This document shows, piece after piece, positions 16,685-25,400 of a stretch of 64,000 bases of DNA; positions within the stretch are counted from its first letter, which is position 1; each line of letters begins with the position of its first letter. The notes under the pieces are model-generated. The model was not told the origin of the DNA. It did no database searches and saw only the letters and a list, made by a program, of their open reading frames with translations. Position numbers and translations under genes: made by a program. Source of the stretch: Rhodanobacter sp. MP7CTX1 (GTDB lineage Bacteria > Pseudomonadota > Gammaproteobacteria > Xanthomonadales > Rhodanobacteraceae); the NCBI RefSeq assembly GCF_014205795.1, contig NZ_JACHCN010000005.1:230847-294846 (forward strand), read 5' to 3'.

Positions 16685-17455
16685 ATGGTTTCAGCAAAGC
16701 GAAATTGGTTCCTAGTCTGCGCCACTTGTCTTCTGCTCGGAGGATGCTGCGAGCAGCCGACGCGACCGCCGCCCCAAGTACACATTGAAGACGTGCTCAA
16801 TGCGGCGAGACAACAGTTCAACGACATCCAGACCTACGAGATTGGCGCGCCTGCCTCAGCTGGATCTGCTGGCATGTCATGTCCTGTGCACCTAGTTACG
16901 CAGCCTGCGACCATTACGATTACCCTCAAAGTAACCGGTTCAAATGAGGTAAAGGCGGTAGTGGGGCCCAGCATCGGGGTCGCGAGCCTCGACTACACTT
17001 ATGACTACAACCGAGGCGACACCAATCAATTGGGGATCACGTGGCAGGCCAAGCCAATCAAGGTTGACTCGCCACTCTCGGGCACTTGGTCGACTTTCAC
17101 AAAAAAAGGAGGCAGCGGCACTTGGACCGCAACCAATACTGGAGTCCTACCTACTTCGCCTGGAAAGGAGCTCCCGCCTGATCCGGGTATCTCCGGCGTG
17201 CATGACCTCAACTCGGCGTTGGTCCATGCACTTCGCGCGATGTTAGATTCAAGTCACGCTCCTCCCTGCGTCTACCCGACGGCCTTAGAGATCCATCAAG
17301 GATTTGAAGTTCAAGCGTCGAGTCAACTTGACCCATCTTTCAAATCAATCATTTGGAATGCGAATGTGTCTCTGGCAAACAAGTCTGACGCCGTCCAAGA
17401 CTTTGATTTGAAAGTTCCTTTTACTTCCGATTCCGAGTTACTCCGATATCAATAG
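16685..17455 (+). CDS. Lipoprotein of unknown function
   Basis: A 256-aa protein whose N-terminus (MVSAKRNWFLVCATCLLLGGC) is a lipoprotein signal with the lipobox LLGGC, so it is likely anchored to a membrane from the periplasmic side. The mature part is rich in Ser, Thr and Gly and probably beta-stranded. ATG 16685 is chosen because AGGAG lies seven bases upstream and it places the signal peptide at the N-terminus. It is followed 147 bp later by another exported protein. No family is recognised. Confidence 0.65.
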   Translation: MVSAKRNWFLVCATCLLLGGCCEQPTRPPPQVHIEDVLNAARQQFNDIQTYEIGAPASAGSAGMSCPVHLVTQPATITITLKVTGSNEVKAVVGPSIGVASLDYTYDYNRGDTNQLGITWQAKPIKVDSPLSGTWSTFTKKGGSGTWTATNTGVLPTSPGKELPPDPGISGVHDLNSALVHALRAMLDSSHAPPCVYPTALEIHQGFEVQASSQLDPSFKSIIWNANVSLANKSDAVQDFDLKVPFTSDSELLRYQ

Positions 17456-17602
17456 AGCAAAATATTACTAAGCTCTGCTAATTGTGGGCTACACAAGATT
17501 TGCTCTGAAGCTCACGCCAAAAAGCAACTACGGGACAGGACATGCGCAGACGATCGTTGCCTCTGTGATGAGGCTGGATCCTGCACAGAGGTTGCTAACA
17601 TC

Positions 17603-18127
17603 ATGACCAAGCTCCCAACTGTAGCCATTGGACTCATGTGCAGCTCAATTGCGGCCGCTATGCCACTTGGCAACTGCGATTCTCTTTTTAAGGGCAGAGA
17701 GGTATCGGTGACGCTTCAGGAATATATCATCTCAGCAAGGTCGCTTTCACCGCATGCCCTTTCCAGTACGAAGTCGATGCTGGTGACCTTCGGTAGCGCT
17801 CAACTATCCCGCGTAACTCCGCTCTTTCCTCAGCTTGAGCCCTTTGGGGAAACCCAAGAGTGGTTTGGTGTAGCAAGGTTCAGCAAGGCTTTCGGAATCT
17901 ATGGCGTGTCAAAGATCGAAGCACGAATGACCATTCACTCGATAGGAGGCATGTTTGTGAAGGTCGACCTGGAAGACACAAGGCTCACCAGAGGTGGCCA
18001 GCCACGCCCCAGAACTGGCTTTCTGAGTGAACACTTTAATGGCAGCTGCGACAACTTGGCAGTGAGCGCCGATGCCGGAAACCTTGCATGGAGATTAAAC
18101 ATCTCTCCGCCAACAGCAGACCCTTAG
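17603..18127 (+). CDS. Exported hypothetical protein
   Basis: A 174-aa protein with a likely signal peptide (MTKLPTVAIGLMCSSIAAAMP). Two cysteines (NCDSLF and GSCDNL) could form a disulfide in the periplasm. No domain is recognised. It lies in the same direction as the lipoprotein gene and may be co-transcribed with it. Confidence 0.55.
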   Translation: MTKLPTVAIGLMCSSIAAAMPLGNCDSLFKGREVSVTLQEYIISARSLSPHALSSTKSMLVTFGSAQLSRVTPLFPQLEPFGETQEWFGVARFSKAFGIYGVSKIEARMTIHSIGGMFVKVDLEDTRLTRGGQPRPRTGFLSEHFNGSCDNLAVSADAGNLAWRLNISPPTADP

Positions 18128-18399
18128 AACTGAGAACGTTTTGCGAGTTCCCCGATCGATGTGAACACACCCGCGGACTGTCGAGTTTGTGTCCGCAGCA
18201 GCGGCAAGACTGGGCCTGATCTCCGATGCAAACGGACCACTATCCAGTCCGACCTAACGCTTATTGTGCACGGCTAGGCAACCTTCCGGCCGCGCGCACG
18301 AAGCCTGGTGACTGACCTTCAATCTTATGCCTCAAGTTTGCGACTAAGGGGACGATTCCATCATTGCACTTTCCTGATTCCCGCTCGCGGAGGCCTGCA

Positions 18400-19635
18400 A
18401 TGACGGCTATAGCCCTACTAGACATCGACAATGACCCACATCTTGTCGCAGATACACTTTTGTCAGCGCAGGGGAAAGACCCAAAATCCCCGAGACGGGT
18501 CTGGTTGCCCGCATTGGGGCACGTTCCTTCGGAATATGCATCTCCAGAAGGGTGTTGGCATATATCCAGGCTTGGACGGAAGACTTTCTTCCTACCCAAC
18601 AACGCCGGGATTCTAGCCTTCGCAGGAGATTGCCACGCAGCATTCGAATTTTGGGCTGAGCTATCTGCAAAGTTTCTGGCGAGGGTTGCTTACGAGCCTT
18701 CCTTTCGAATCGACAATGCATTTGTCGACCAAGCAGTTCATCAGACAGGCCCATCCAGGGCTTCGTTCTCTCTGCTCGGCATGTTCATCGACGCCACAGG
18801 AAGAAGGACCGCGTACACCCACAATCAACACATACGTATATCAACGAAAAATTTCGGGACTTGCTACGTAAGCGGGTCGGGCACCCATCTTGTCGCGAAG
18901 GTCATCAAAGACTCTGATGCTGCGCTCAGCTTGAATGGAGGCTGGCGTTCAACCTATTCGACATCTGCCACCGAAGACCTCGCTGAGCACATCAGTTCAG
19001 GCATGCTTTACCTAGACAGCGATAGCCGAAATGGCACTGTATCCAATTCACCTCTTTCGCACTTCAGTGGTGGATTCTATGAGTGGTACGGAGTCGGATC
19101 CGCCGGGATTCGCTCGATGTCACCCAGAGTCGACATCAATGTCCAGTTTCACAACGATCGCGTCACCATCACACGCGCCTACTATATCGAGCAGTTGGAA
19201 AAGCGCCACGAGGGGCTAAGTCACAGTGACGCTAGGGAGTTTCCGATCTGCGTCATGAACCTTCTTCTTGAGCCATACGAAATAGATGTGAGCGATTTGC
19301 GTGAGTCCGGCTGTGCGATCAAGCTCTCAAACATTCACGGCGTTCTCGCTCCATCGACACTGCGTAGCTACGACGCTCCAGAGAGCGACCGCGTGCATCT
19401 AGCAGGCCCCATCTACCCCGAGATGCTTCAGGAGCTGTTCTCCCGAAAGCACCCTGTGCATCGCGTGAGGGTAATAGCGATTGTGGGTGGGCGAAGTAAA
19501 GCTAGGCGCTTTACTACTCACGAGCACGGAGCGCCGGATGCCACCCTGCATTTTCAGGGCGGCATTTTGTCACTTTGGTTGAGCGCGCGGACGCTATCGA
19601 CCATTGCTCATCGCCCACTCCATCTTCCTGCTTGA
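18400..19635 (+). CDS. Hypothetical protein, possible Ntn-hydrolase fold
   Basis: A 411-aa protein. The ATG at 18400 is preceded by GGAGG and gives an N-terminus MTAIALLDIDNDPHLVADTLLS, followed by NNAGILAFAGD. This arrangement (Thr directly after Met, Asp about 15 residues on, then an I-x-A-F-A-G-D strand) resembles the start of proteasome-type N-terminal nucleophile hydrolases. No other domain is recognised in the C-terminal half. The fold call is inference from the first 80 residues. Its neighbours are a membrane protein (convergent) and exported proteins. Confidence 0.55.
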   Translation: MTAIALLDIDNDPHLVADTLLSAQGKDPKSPRRVWLPALGHVPSEYASPEGCWHISRLGRKTFFLPNNAGILAFAGDCHAAFEFWAELSAKFLARVAYEPSFRIDNAFVDQAVHQTGPSRASFSLLGMFIDATGRRTAYTHNQHIRISTKNFGTCYVSGSGTHLVAKVIKDSDAALSLNGGWRSTYSTSATEDLAEHISSGMLYLDSDSRNGTVSNSPLSHFSGGFYEWYGVGSAGIRSMSPRVDINVQFHNDRVTITRAYYIEQLEKRHEGLSHSDAREFPICVMNLLLEPYEIDVSDLRESGCAIKLSNIHGVLAPSTLRSYDAPESDRVHLAGPIYPEMLQELFSRKHPVHRVRVIAIVGGRSKARRFTTHEHGAPDATLHFQGGILSLWLSARTLSTIAHRPLHLPA

Positions 19636-19709
19636 TGGCGAGGAACAGTTCCATTGGGAATGATCTGAAACTGCATCTTCGCTTCCTTCTTCTGGTTGTC
19701 GCACCAAGC

Positions 19710-20603
19710 CTACGTGTCTTCGTCTTTCGGCTTGTCCGCTGTGGATTTGACAACGTGCATGGATCCGCCAACGGCACCTACCGTCAGCCCACCACTACCG
19801 ACTGACTTAACCACCACGGAACTCACTACGGACCGGGTGACCTGACGCTCGTAGTCTCGTACGTAAATGCCAGATCGTACGTGTTCAGATACTTGCTGCG
19901 TCACTTTTACCTTGCTGGTGCTTGCGACCCAGTTCGTTTGAAATACGCTACGCACGCCTTCGATAATGGCGCAGAGCGACAGGATGATTAGGCCAATCGA
20001 TCCACCTAGGAGCGCTAAGCGCGCCAAAGCCTCCTTGAGCGGCGAGGCGGAAATGACCCAAGAATGGATGGCAGCAATGCCAAGGAATCCAACATCAAGG
20101 AGCGACACAGCCCCTTCGTATTTGTCCCCCAAGCTGGGTCCCACCACTAGCAAGGGACGGAGGATGGCAAACACTTGGGGACCTAAAGCCGTGCCCCACG
20201 CCATTGGAAATAGGAGAACAAATGCCACGCCACTCAGCAGCGCCGAAGGTATTAGCGAGACGATCGATTGAACCGTGGCAACAACGTTGTAGAGAACCCA
20301 GAGCAGCAAAAGTATTCCCAAGATCGGAAGGATCGCGGTCATCCCCATCAGCACCAGTGAAATGACCAGGGACCCTAGGATCTCGTCGTACAATTTCTCG
20401 GAAATGATGTAGTACACGAGGTAAACGAAGGCCACCACAGTTACGATGCACAGGAAGGCCAGAAAGTCAGAAACTCCTTGGCCACCGATTCGATGACGCA
20501 GTAAATCAATCAGCGCCCAGACCAAAAAGCACGTGCCAGCGCGAAGCACCCTTAGACCAAACATCCACCACTCCCCTGAAATAAAAGAAAGTCCCGTCAC
20601 CAA
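19710..20603 (-). CDS. Polytopic membrane protein
   Basis: A 297-aa protein with about seven hydrophobic segments in the first 230 residues (for example FLAFLCIVTVVAFVYLVYYII and ILPILGILLLLWVLYNVVAT) and a soluble C-terminal tail of about 65 residues. No transporter or signalling family is recognised. Start is uncertain: GTG 20603 as listed, or ATG at about 20564. It is convergent with the possible Ntn-hydrolase gene and divergent from the nuclease-like gene at 20.9 kb. Confidence 0.6.
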   Translation of the reverse strand: MVTGLSFISGEWWMFGLRVLRAGTCFLVWALIDLLRHRIGGQGVSDFLAFLCIVTVVAFVYLVYYIISEKLYDEILGSLVISLVLMGMTAILPILGILLLLWVLYNVVATVQSIVSLIPSALLSGVAFVLLFPMAWGTALGPQVFAILRPLLVVGPSLGDKYEGAVSLLDVGFLGIAAIHSWVISASPLKEALARLALLGGSIGLIILSLCAIIEGVRSVFQTNWVASTSKVKVTQQVSEHVRSGIYVRDYERQVTRSVVSSVVVKSVGSGGLTVGAVGGSMHVVKSTADKPKDEDT

Positions 20604-20874
20604 TTTGGCGATTGCGCCGTCATCATCAACCTCGGCTTCTCAACATGAACTAGGAAGAAAAGGCGGCACGCGACTTTTAGCGCAAACCAGAAAGAACTAA
20701 ACCTTCAACGCGAAGTAACGATAGCGGCCGCTCGGCCCGCATGATGGCGACCGCATTCTGATCCGTCCCGGATGTCCCTCGGTCACGGCCCCTACGGGCT
20801 TGATGACAGTAGATCATGCGCGCAACTAAAACGCTCACCTCCTTCAGCCGCGCCACCTCAACAAAGGAATGTCG

Positions 20875-22074
20875 ATGCACCTGCCAAATGAGAGGATCCA
20901 CCGCGAAATGTATTCGGAGGACGCGTCTCTATGGTTCACCCTGGCCAACGATGGGGCCGCGGAAGCGATCCTTCTTAAGGCGCCTACTACGGCCATCAAG
21001 GCGATCATGCAAGGCTGCGAGCTGCACATAGTGGTGCGCCGGGTAGGCGATCACGTGTGCTGGGGCGCGCGAATCTTCGATGTGCCAGAGAGAGCGCTGA
21101 CGATCTCGGGCGTCATCCGCCACCACGACGAACATCAGGCGCTGGACCGGGTTCTTGCAAAAGGCTCTGCGCCACTGTTTCTTTACAATGAGATGGAGTT
21201 TTGCGTGGCGTGGACAGATGCGAGTTTTGATTTGTCCGACGCAGCGGCGGTTCGCGGAATGCTCCAAGGACATCCCGCGCCGGCGGTTGGTCCTTTCGAC
21301 AAGCCTACCTCGCTTGCCCTTGATGACTTTGACCGCATCCTCAACGGAGAATTGGGGGAAGGTGAGGTTGCGGCGGGATCCGCCGGCGAATTGAAGGTTA
21401 CTGTCGGAGCCTGGACGGCGGCGAAAATCGCAGTCACCGGCGTCAATGACCACAAGCACATCGACATCAGCAATGTGGACGAAGGATCTGTCCTTGAGGC
21501 ACTGACCTGGTCAGCGCTCGAGTCGGTTTTTCCGCTGACGCTGCACCATAGTCCCGTCGTCACTGAGGGACTGAAGGACCGGGAGCTCATTGATGTCGTC
21601 TCTACGCACGAGTACGGCAGCTTCCTCATCGAGGCGAAGGATCTTTCAGTGCTTAGGGCAAAGCCCCAGAGATCCCATGAGAGGCGCATATCCACGCTAA
21701 AATCCCATATCGGAAAGGCATTCGGGCAGCTCCGGGGCGCGGCGAAGGCCGTAATGCAGGGAACGCAAGTCCGCACCCGCGACGGCCAGGTCATCGCACT
21801 GAACCTCGGCCACCCTCTCCACTGCATTGTCTTGGTCACAGAGTTCATCGAGGATGCCGAATGGGATGACGAATTCGCTGAACTTTGCCAATTGGCTGCT
21901 GAGCTTGAATGCTTCGTTCATGTTCTCGACTTTCGTGAACTCGTGACGCTCCTGAAGATTGGTCGAGGTAGTGCGTCGCGCCTTGATTACATGCTGATGG
22001 AACGCGCGAAGGTGTGTGTCGGGCATGGGGCGCTGCATGTGAGGAGCCGGCTCCGGGCAGCCGAGATGACATAG
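20875..22074 (+). CDS. PD-(D/E)xK nuclease-like protein
   Basis: About 399 aa. The stretch RELIDVVSTHEYGSFLIEAKDLS (about residue 240) fits the restriction-endonuclease-like core D-x(n)-E-x-K, with a preceding Glu (EALTWSALESVF) also plausible in the active site. The first 200 residues are unassigned. Start: the second ATG (20875) is preferred because AAAGGA then sits at proper spacing; the first ATG is six bases upstream. It lies beside a large STAND NTPase with its own nuclease domain (convergent), so a defence role is plausible but unproven. Confidence 0.6.
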   Translation: MHLPNERIHREMYSEDASLWFTLANDGAAEAILLKAPTTAIKAIMQGCELHIVVRRVGDHVCWGARIFDVPERALTISGVIRHHDEHQALDRVLAKGSAPLFLYNEMEFCVAWTDASFDLSDAAAVRGMLQGHPAPAVGPFDKPTSLALDDFDRILNGELGEGEVAAGSAGELKVTVGAWTAAKIAVTGVNDHKHIDISNVDEGSVLEALTWSALESVFPLTLHHSPVVTEGLKDRELIDVVSTHEYGSFLIEAKDLSVLRAKPQRSHERRISTLKSHIGKAFGQLRGAAKAVMQGTQVRTRDGQVIALNLGHPLHCIVLVTEFIEDAEWDDEFAELCQLAAELECFVHVLDFRELVTLLKIGRGSASRLDYMLMERAKVCVGHGALHVRSRLRAAEMT

Positions 22075-22402
22075 GCGATGAGGGTGTCTTCGAGCCCGGG
22101 CTGGCCGTCTGCGGTCGGTGCGCAACCAGCCGCAGCCCGCAGCAGCTTCATGGGTCCAGGGAGCCTGCCGGAAGTCGATGCAGCACCAACTCGTTCAAAT
22201 TGAAACCGTATCGGGAAGCGGCTCAACGGGGAGGCGGTGGTTGGTATCTCGACGAGCGCACGCCACTGTTGCCTGAACGGGCAAAGGAGAGACCGCCCTC
22301 GTAAACATTGGCCTTAACGGTGTAGCGAGATAGCCAGGGTCAGTGGATTTCTATCGCAAACCCTGCGCCGTGGGGCCTAATTGGTGTGGCTGCTGACGTG
22401 CT
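22075..22402. other. Intergenic region between two convergent genes
   Basis: Both neighbours end here. No further gene, clear hairpin or repeat was recognised. Confidence 0.5.
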
Positions 22403-25400
22403 TTAATCGTCTGCTGAAGTTCGTATCGTATCCACCTCGAAGTCGTCATCATCATCTTCATGCTCGGTGTCGCTCATCTCGAGAAAGGCCGCCAGCTGGT
22501 GCGTGGTCGGCTCGTCGAAATGATTGGCACGCGAAAGCGCCTGAATTTCGGCGCCTTTGGAGTAGAAGACCCGCGTATATGTATGACGACCGCCAAACCC
22601 TTCGCCCTGCGGCTTTCCATAGGCGTTCTTTTCGCCTGCTACCGCCCAGATTGCGACCAGCCCTTCACGCGCCAGCAAGTCGAGAAAGGCAGCCCGCTCG
22701 ATCAACGCCGCGCTTCGGCCGGCGCGAGCGACGGAAGGATCCATGAACACAACTTCGTCGGCGTCGTTGCGATATTCGATCGAACGGCCATCGGAAAGTC
22801 GGAGTCCGAGCGCCTTCATTAACCACCCAGCGGGCAGGTTTAGGTTGATGGTCCGTTCGATCGAATAGTCGTATCCGCCTGTTTCGGCCATGTACTCAGC
22901 GGTTGGTGGACGCACGGGTATTCCCGGCGTGTCCCAAAGCAGCCCGCGCGGCCGCCAATTGACGATCCACCCGTCTGTCTCCTCCGGGTCTGGCCATGCC
23001 CAAGGATGCTCGCCCAAATGCATGTGGAATCCGCCACCGGCCGCGATTGGCATGGCGTGATGCTCTATCATCTGAAGTCCGCCCAGCAGCGATAGCAGCG
23101 AGTCGCGATCGGTTGCACGAACAACTACGCATCCGACCCTGCGCCACGCGTCACATCGCGCGTGTTCGGGGCCACCCCGCCAGTTCTCGAAGCCAGTCAG
23201 CACCAGCCATCGTTGCCCGTCGTCGCCGTTAGTGACTTCGACATTCTCCACGCCGTCGAGGATCGCATCGCTCGAATGAAGCCAGGCCAGCGTTTCCGCG
23301 GGAGATTGCGCTTCGAGCTTAGGGCTCGGCGCAATCCAGAAACTTGCCTCATTGAATTGCCGCCAACCATCGTCCTCGGTACGCTCGCGCAGCATCGACG
23401 GGTCTATGTTGCGCAGTCGCTCGGGGCCGTCTTCCCGCTCGTCCAGAAGCGGCTCGAGATTGTCGCCCATCCGTGCCACCAACTCGTATAGCGCCAGCCA
23501 CTGGTACTTTTTCCCGATACGTTCGATACCGTGGTCGGTACGGCCGCTGCGCAGACCGCGGTCAAACTCACCATGCAGTGTCTGCGACCAGCCGAGGTCA
23601 TGCGCACGCCACGCGACCCATCGCCGTGCCCAAGCCAGATTGAACTCGGCCGGACCCCGCCGCGCCATCGACTGATACATGCCGTCGTCGCGCCAATATT
23701 CAGCGCGGGCGCGCCAGTCTTCGAAGATTTCCGATCCAACCACCTCACCAAAGACATCCTTCGCTACCTGCAGTTTGTCCTTTGCCTCGCCGTATATCGG
23801 CCGGGCGCCATGGATAGCGGCTACGGCGGCGACCAACGTATCGTATGCTTCCAGCGCTTCGACCGAGGCGACATTGGTGAAATCCGCATACCATGCGTTT
23901 CGCAAGTCCGCGTAAGTTGGCAATGGCTGGGTCCCCCGTAGGGCCGGGCTCCACTTTTGAACGGCGTAGTCGAGCACGTAGCGCGCGAAGTCGCCGTCGT
24001 CGCATGAACTCGCGATTTCGTCGGGGTAGAGCGCGCCGTCGTTTCCATACATGCGCGTGAACGTAGCGACCGTATCGTCCGAAACATATTCGATCGGCCA
24101 AGGGCTCGCATATGGCGGCTGCGTGCTCGAAATGTCGAACTCGGCGGGCAGCACGCCGCGCATCGCCGCACAACGGATAAGGCCAGCGGCGTGATCGCGC
24201 AGCAGGACGTTAGTGGGCGGCGCGCCCGCGGCGAAGAGCGTCGAGCGCAGCATCTGCGAGGCGGCATGCAAGTCAGCGTCGCTCCAGCGTCCCTGCAGCG
24301 CTGCGCCATACAGCGCGGCGGCGATCCGTTCGGTCACGTATCCATCATCGATGGTGCTGAAGTGGAGCCAAATTTTCTGCGCGAGCGCCGGCCGATCAGC
24401 CAATAGCGTAACCAGCGCCTTGGTGGCCTTATCGCGTAGCACGCGGTTAGTCGAGGTGAGGAACCAGGCAAGCTGGATTGCGGTCAGCTCCGCCCGCTGC
24501 AGTGGGACCGCTGCCTGGTCCGCCGAGCGGACCCAGTCGATCAATAGAGAAGGCTCTTCGCGCTTGCGCGCGAGGTACGTCGACCAAACAGCATCCCGCT
24601 CGGGCATGCCCAAACCGCGAAGCTCAGCGTCTAGATGACGGACATTAAACGGGTGATTGGGCTCGGTCGCGAGCGCGATCAACGTGCCGTATCGCAGGTC
24701 GCTACCGCCGACCTCGTTGACTAGCTCCCAGGTGCGCTCGCCGATCGCCTCGATGCGGCGTGTCTGCAGACTTTCTCTAAAAGCGCGCTCGATCGGAACG
24801 TCAGACGGAACTCCCGACAAGTCGGGAAGTTCCAAGCCAAAGCGCTCGGGCAATTGAATTGCAAGCGCCTCCAGCAGGCCAAATAAAATTTGGCTGTCGT
24901 CCATATAGAGTGCGGCGTGCAGGGGCGTTTCGGGTATGCACAACCCGCTGGGATCGTGCGAAAAGCTGCGGTCAATCAGATTCTGTGCGATCGCATGATC
25001 CCCGATCCGCTCGAAGGTGAAGCGGACCGCCTGCACGGTCTCGCCGTACATGGGCTCGGTCGCCAGTAGACCTTCGCTTTCCAGCTGAAATAGCAGGTCG
25101 TGCACAAGTTCGGGACCATCGTGGATTGCGCGGACTATTTCATCGGCGCGCTCGTAAGGAATCTCGGCGCGCCCGGTGTCCGCCATCTCGCCCGCCAGCG
25201 CGGCAAGCGCGTTATGTGCGAGCCGGCGGTTTGGCGCGACGCCCATTTCGCGATGAACCTTGCGCACAACGGCGTCCGAGTAGGCCCGAAAGATATCGGT
25301 AACGCTGCCCAATCCCCGCGCGAGGAGTGCCTCACCCTCGATCTCAAGAGCGTCGCAGTAAATGCGCAGAAACAAGGGGGTCCGGAGCTCGTCAGCTTGG

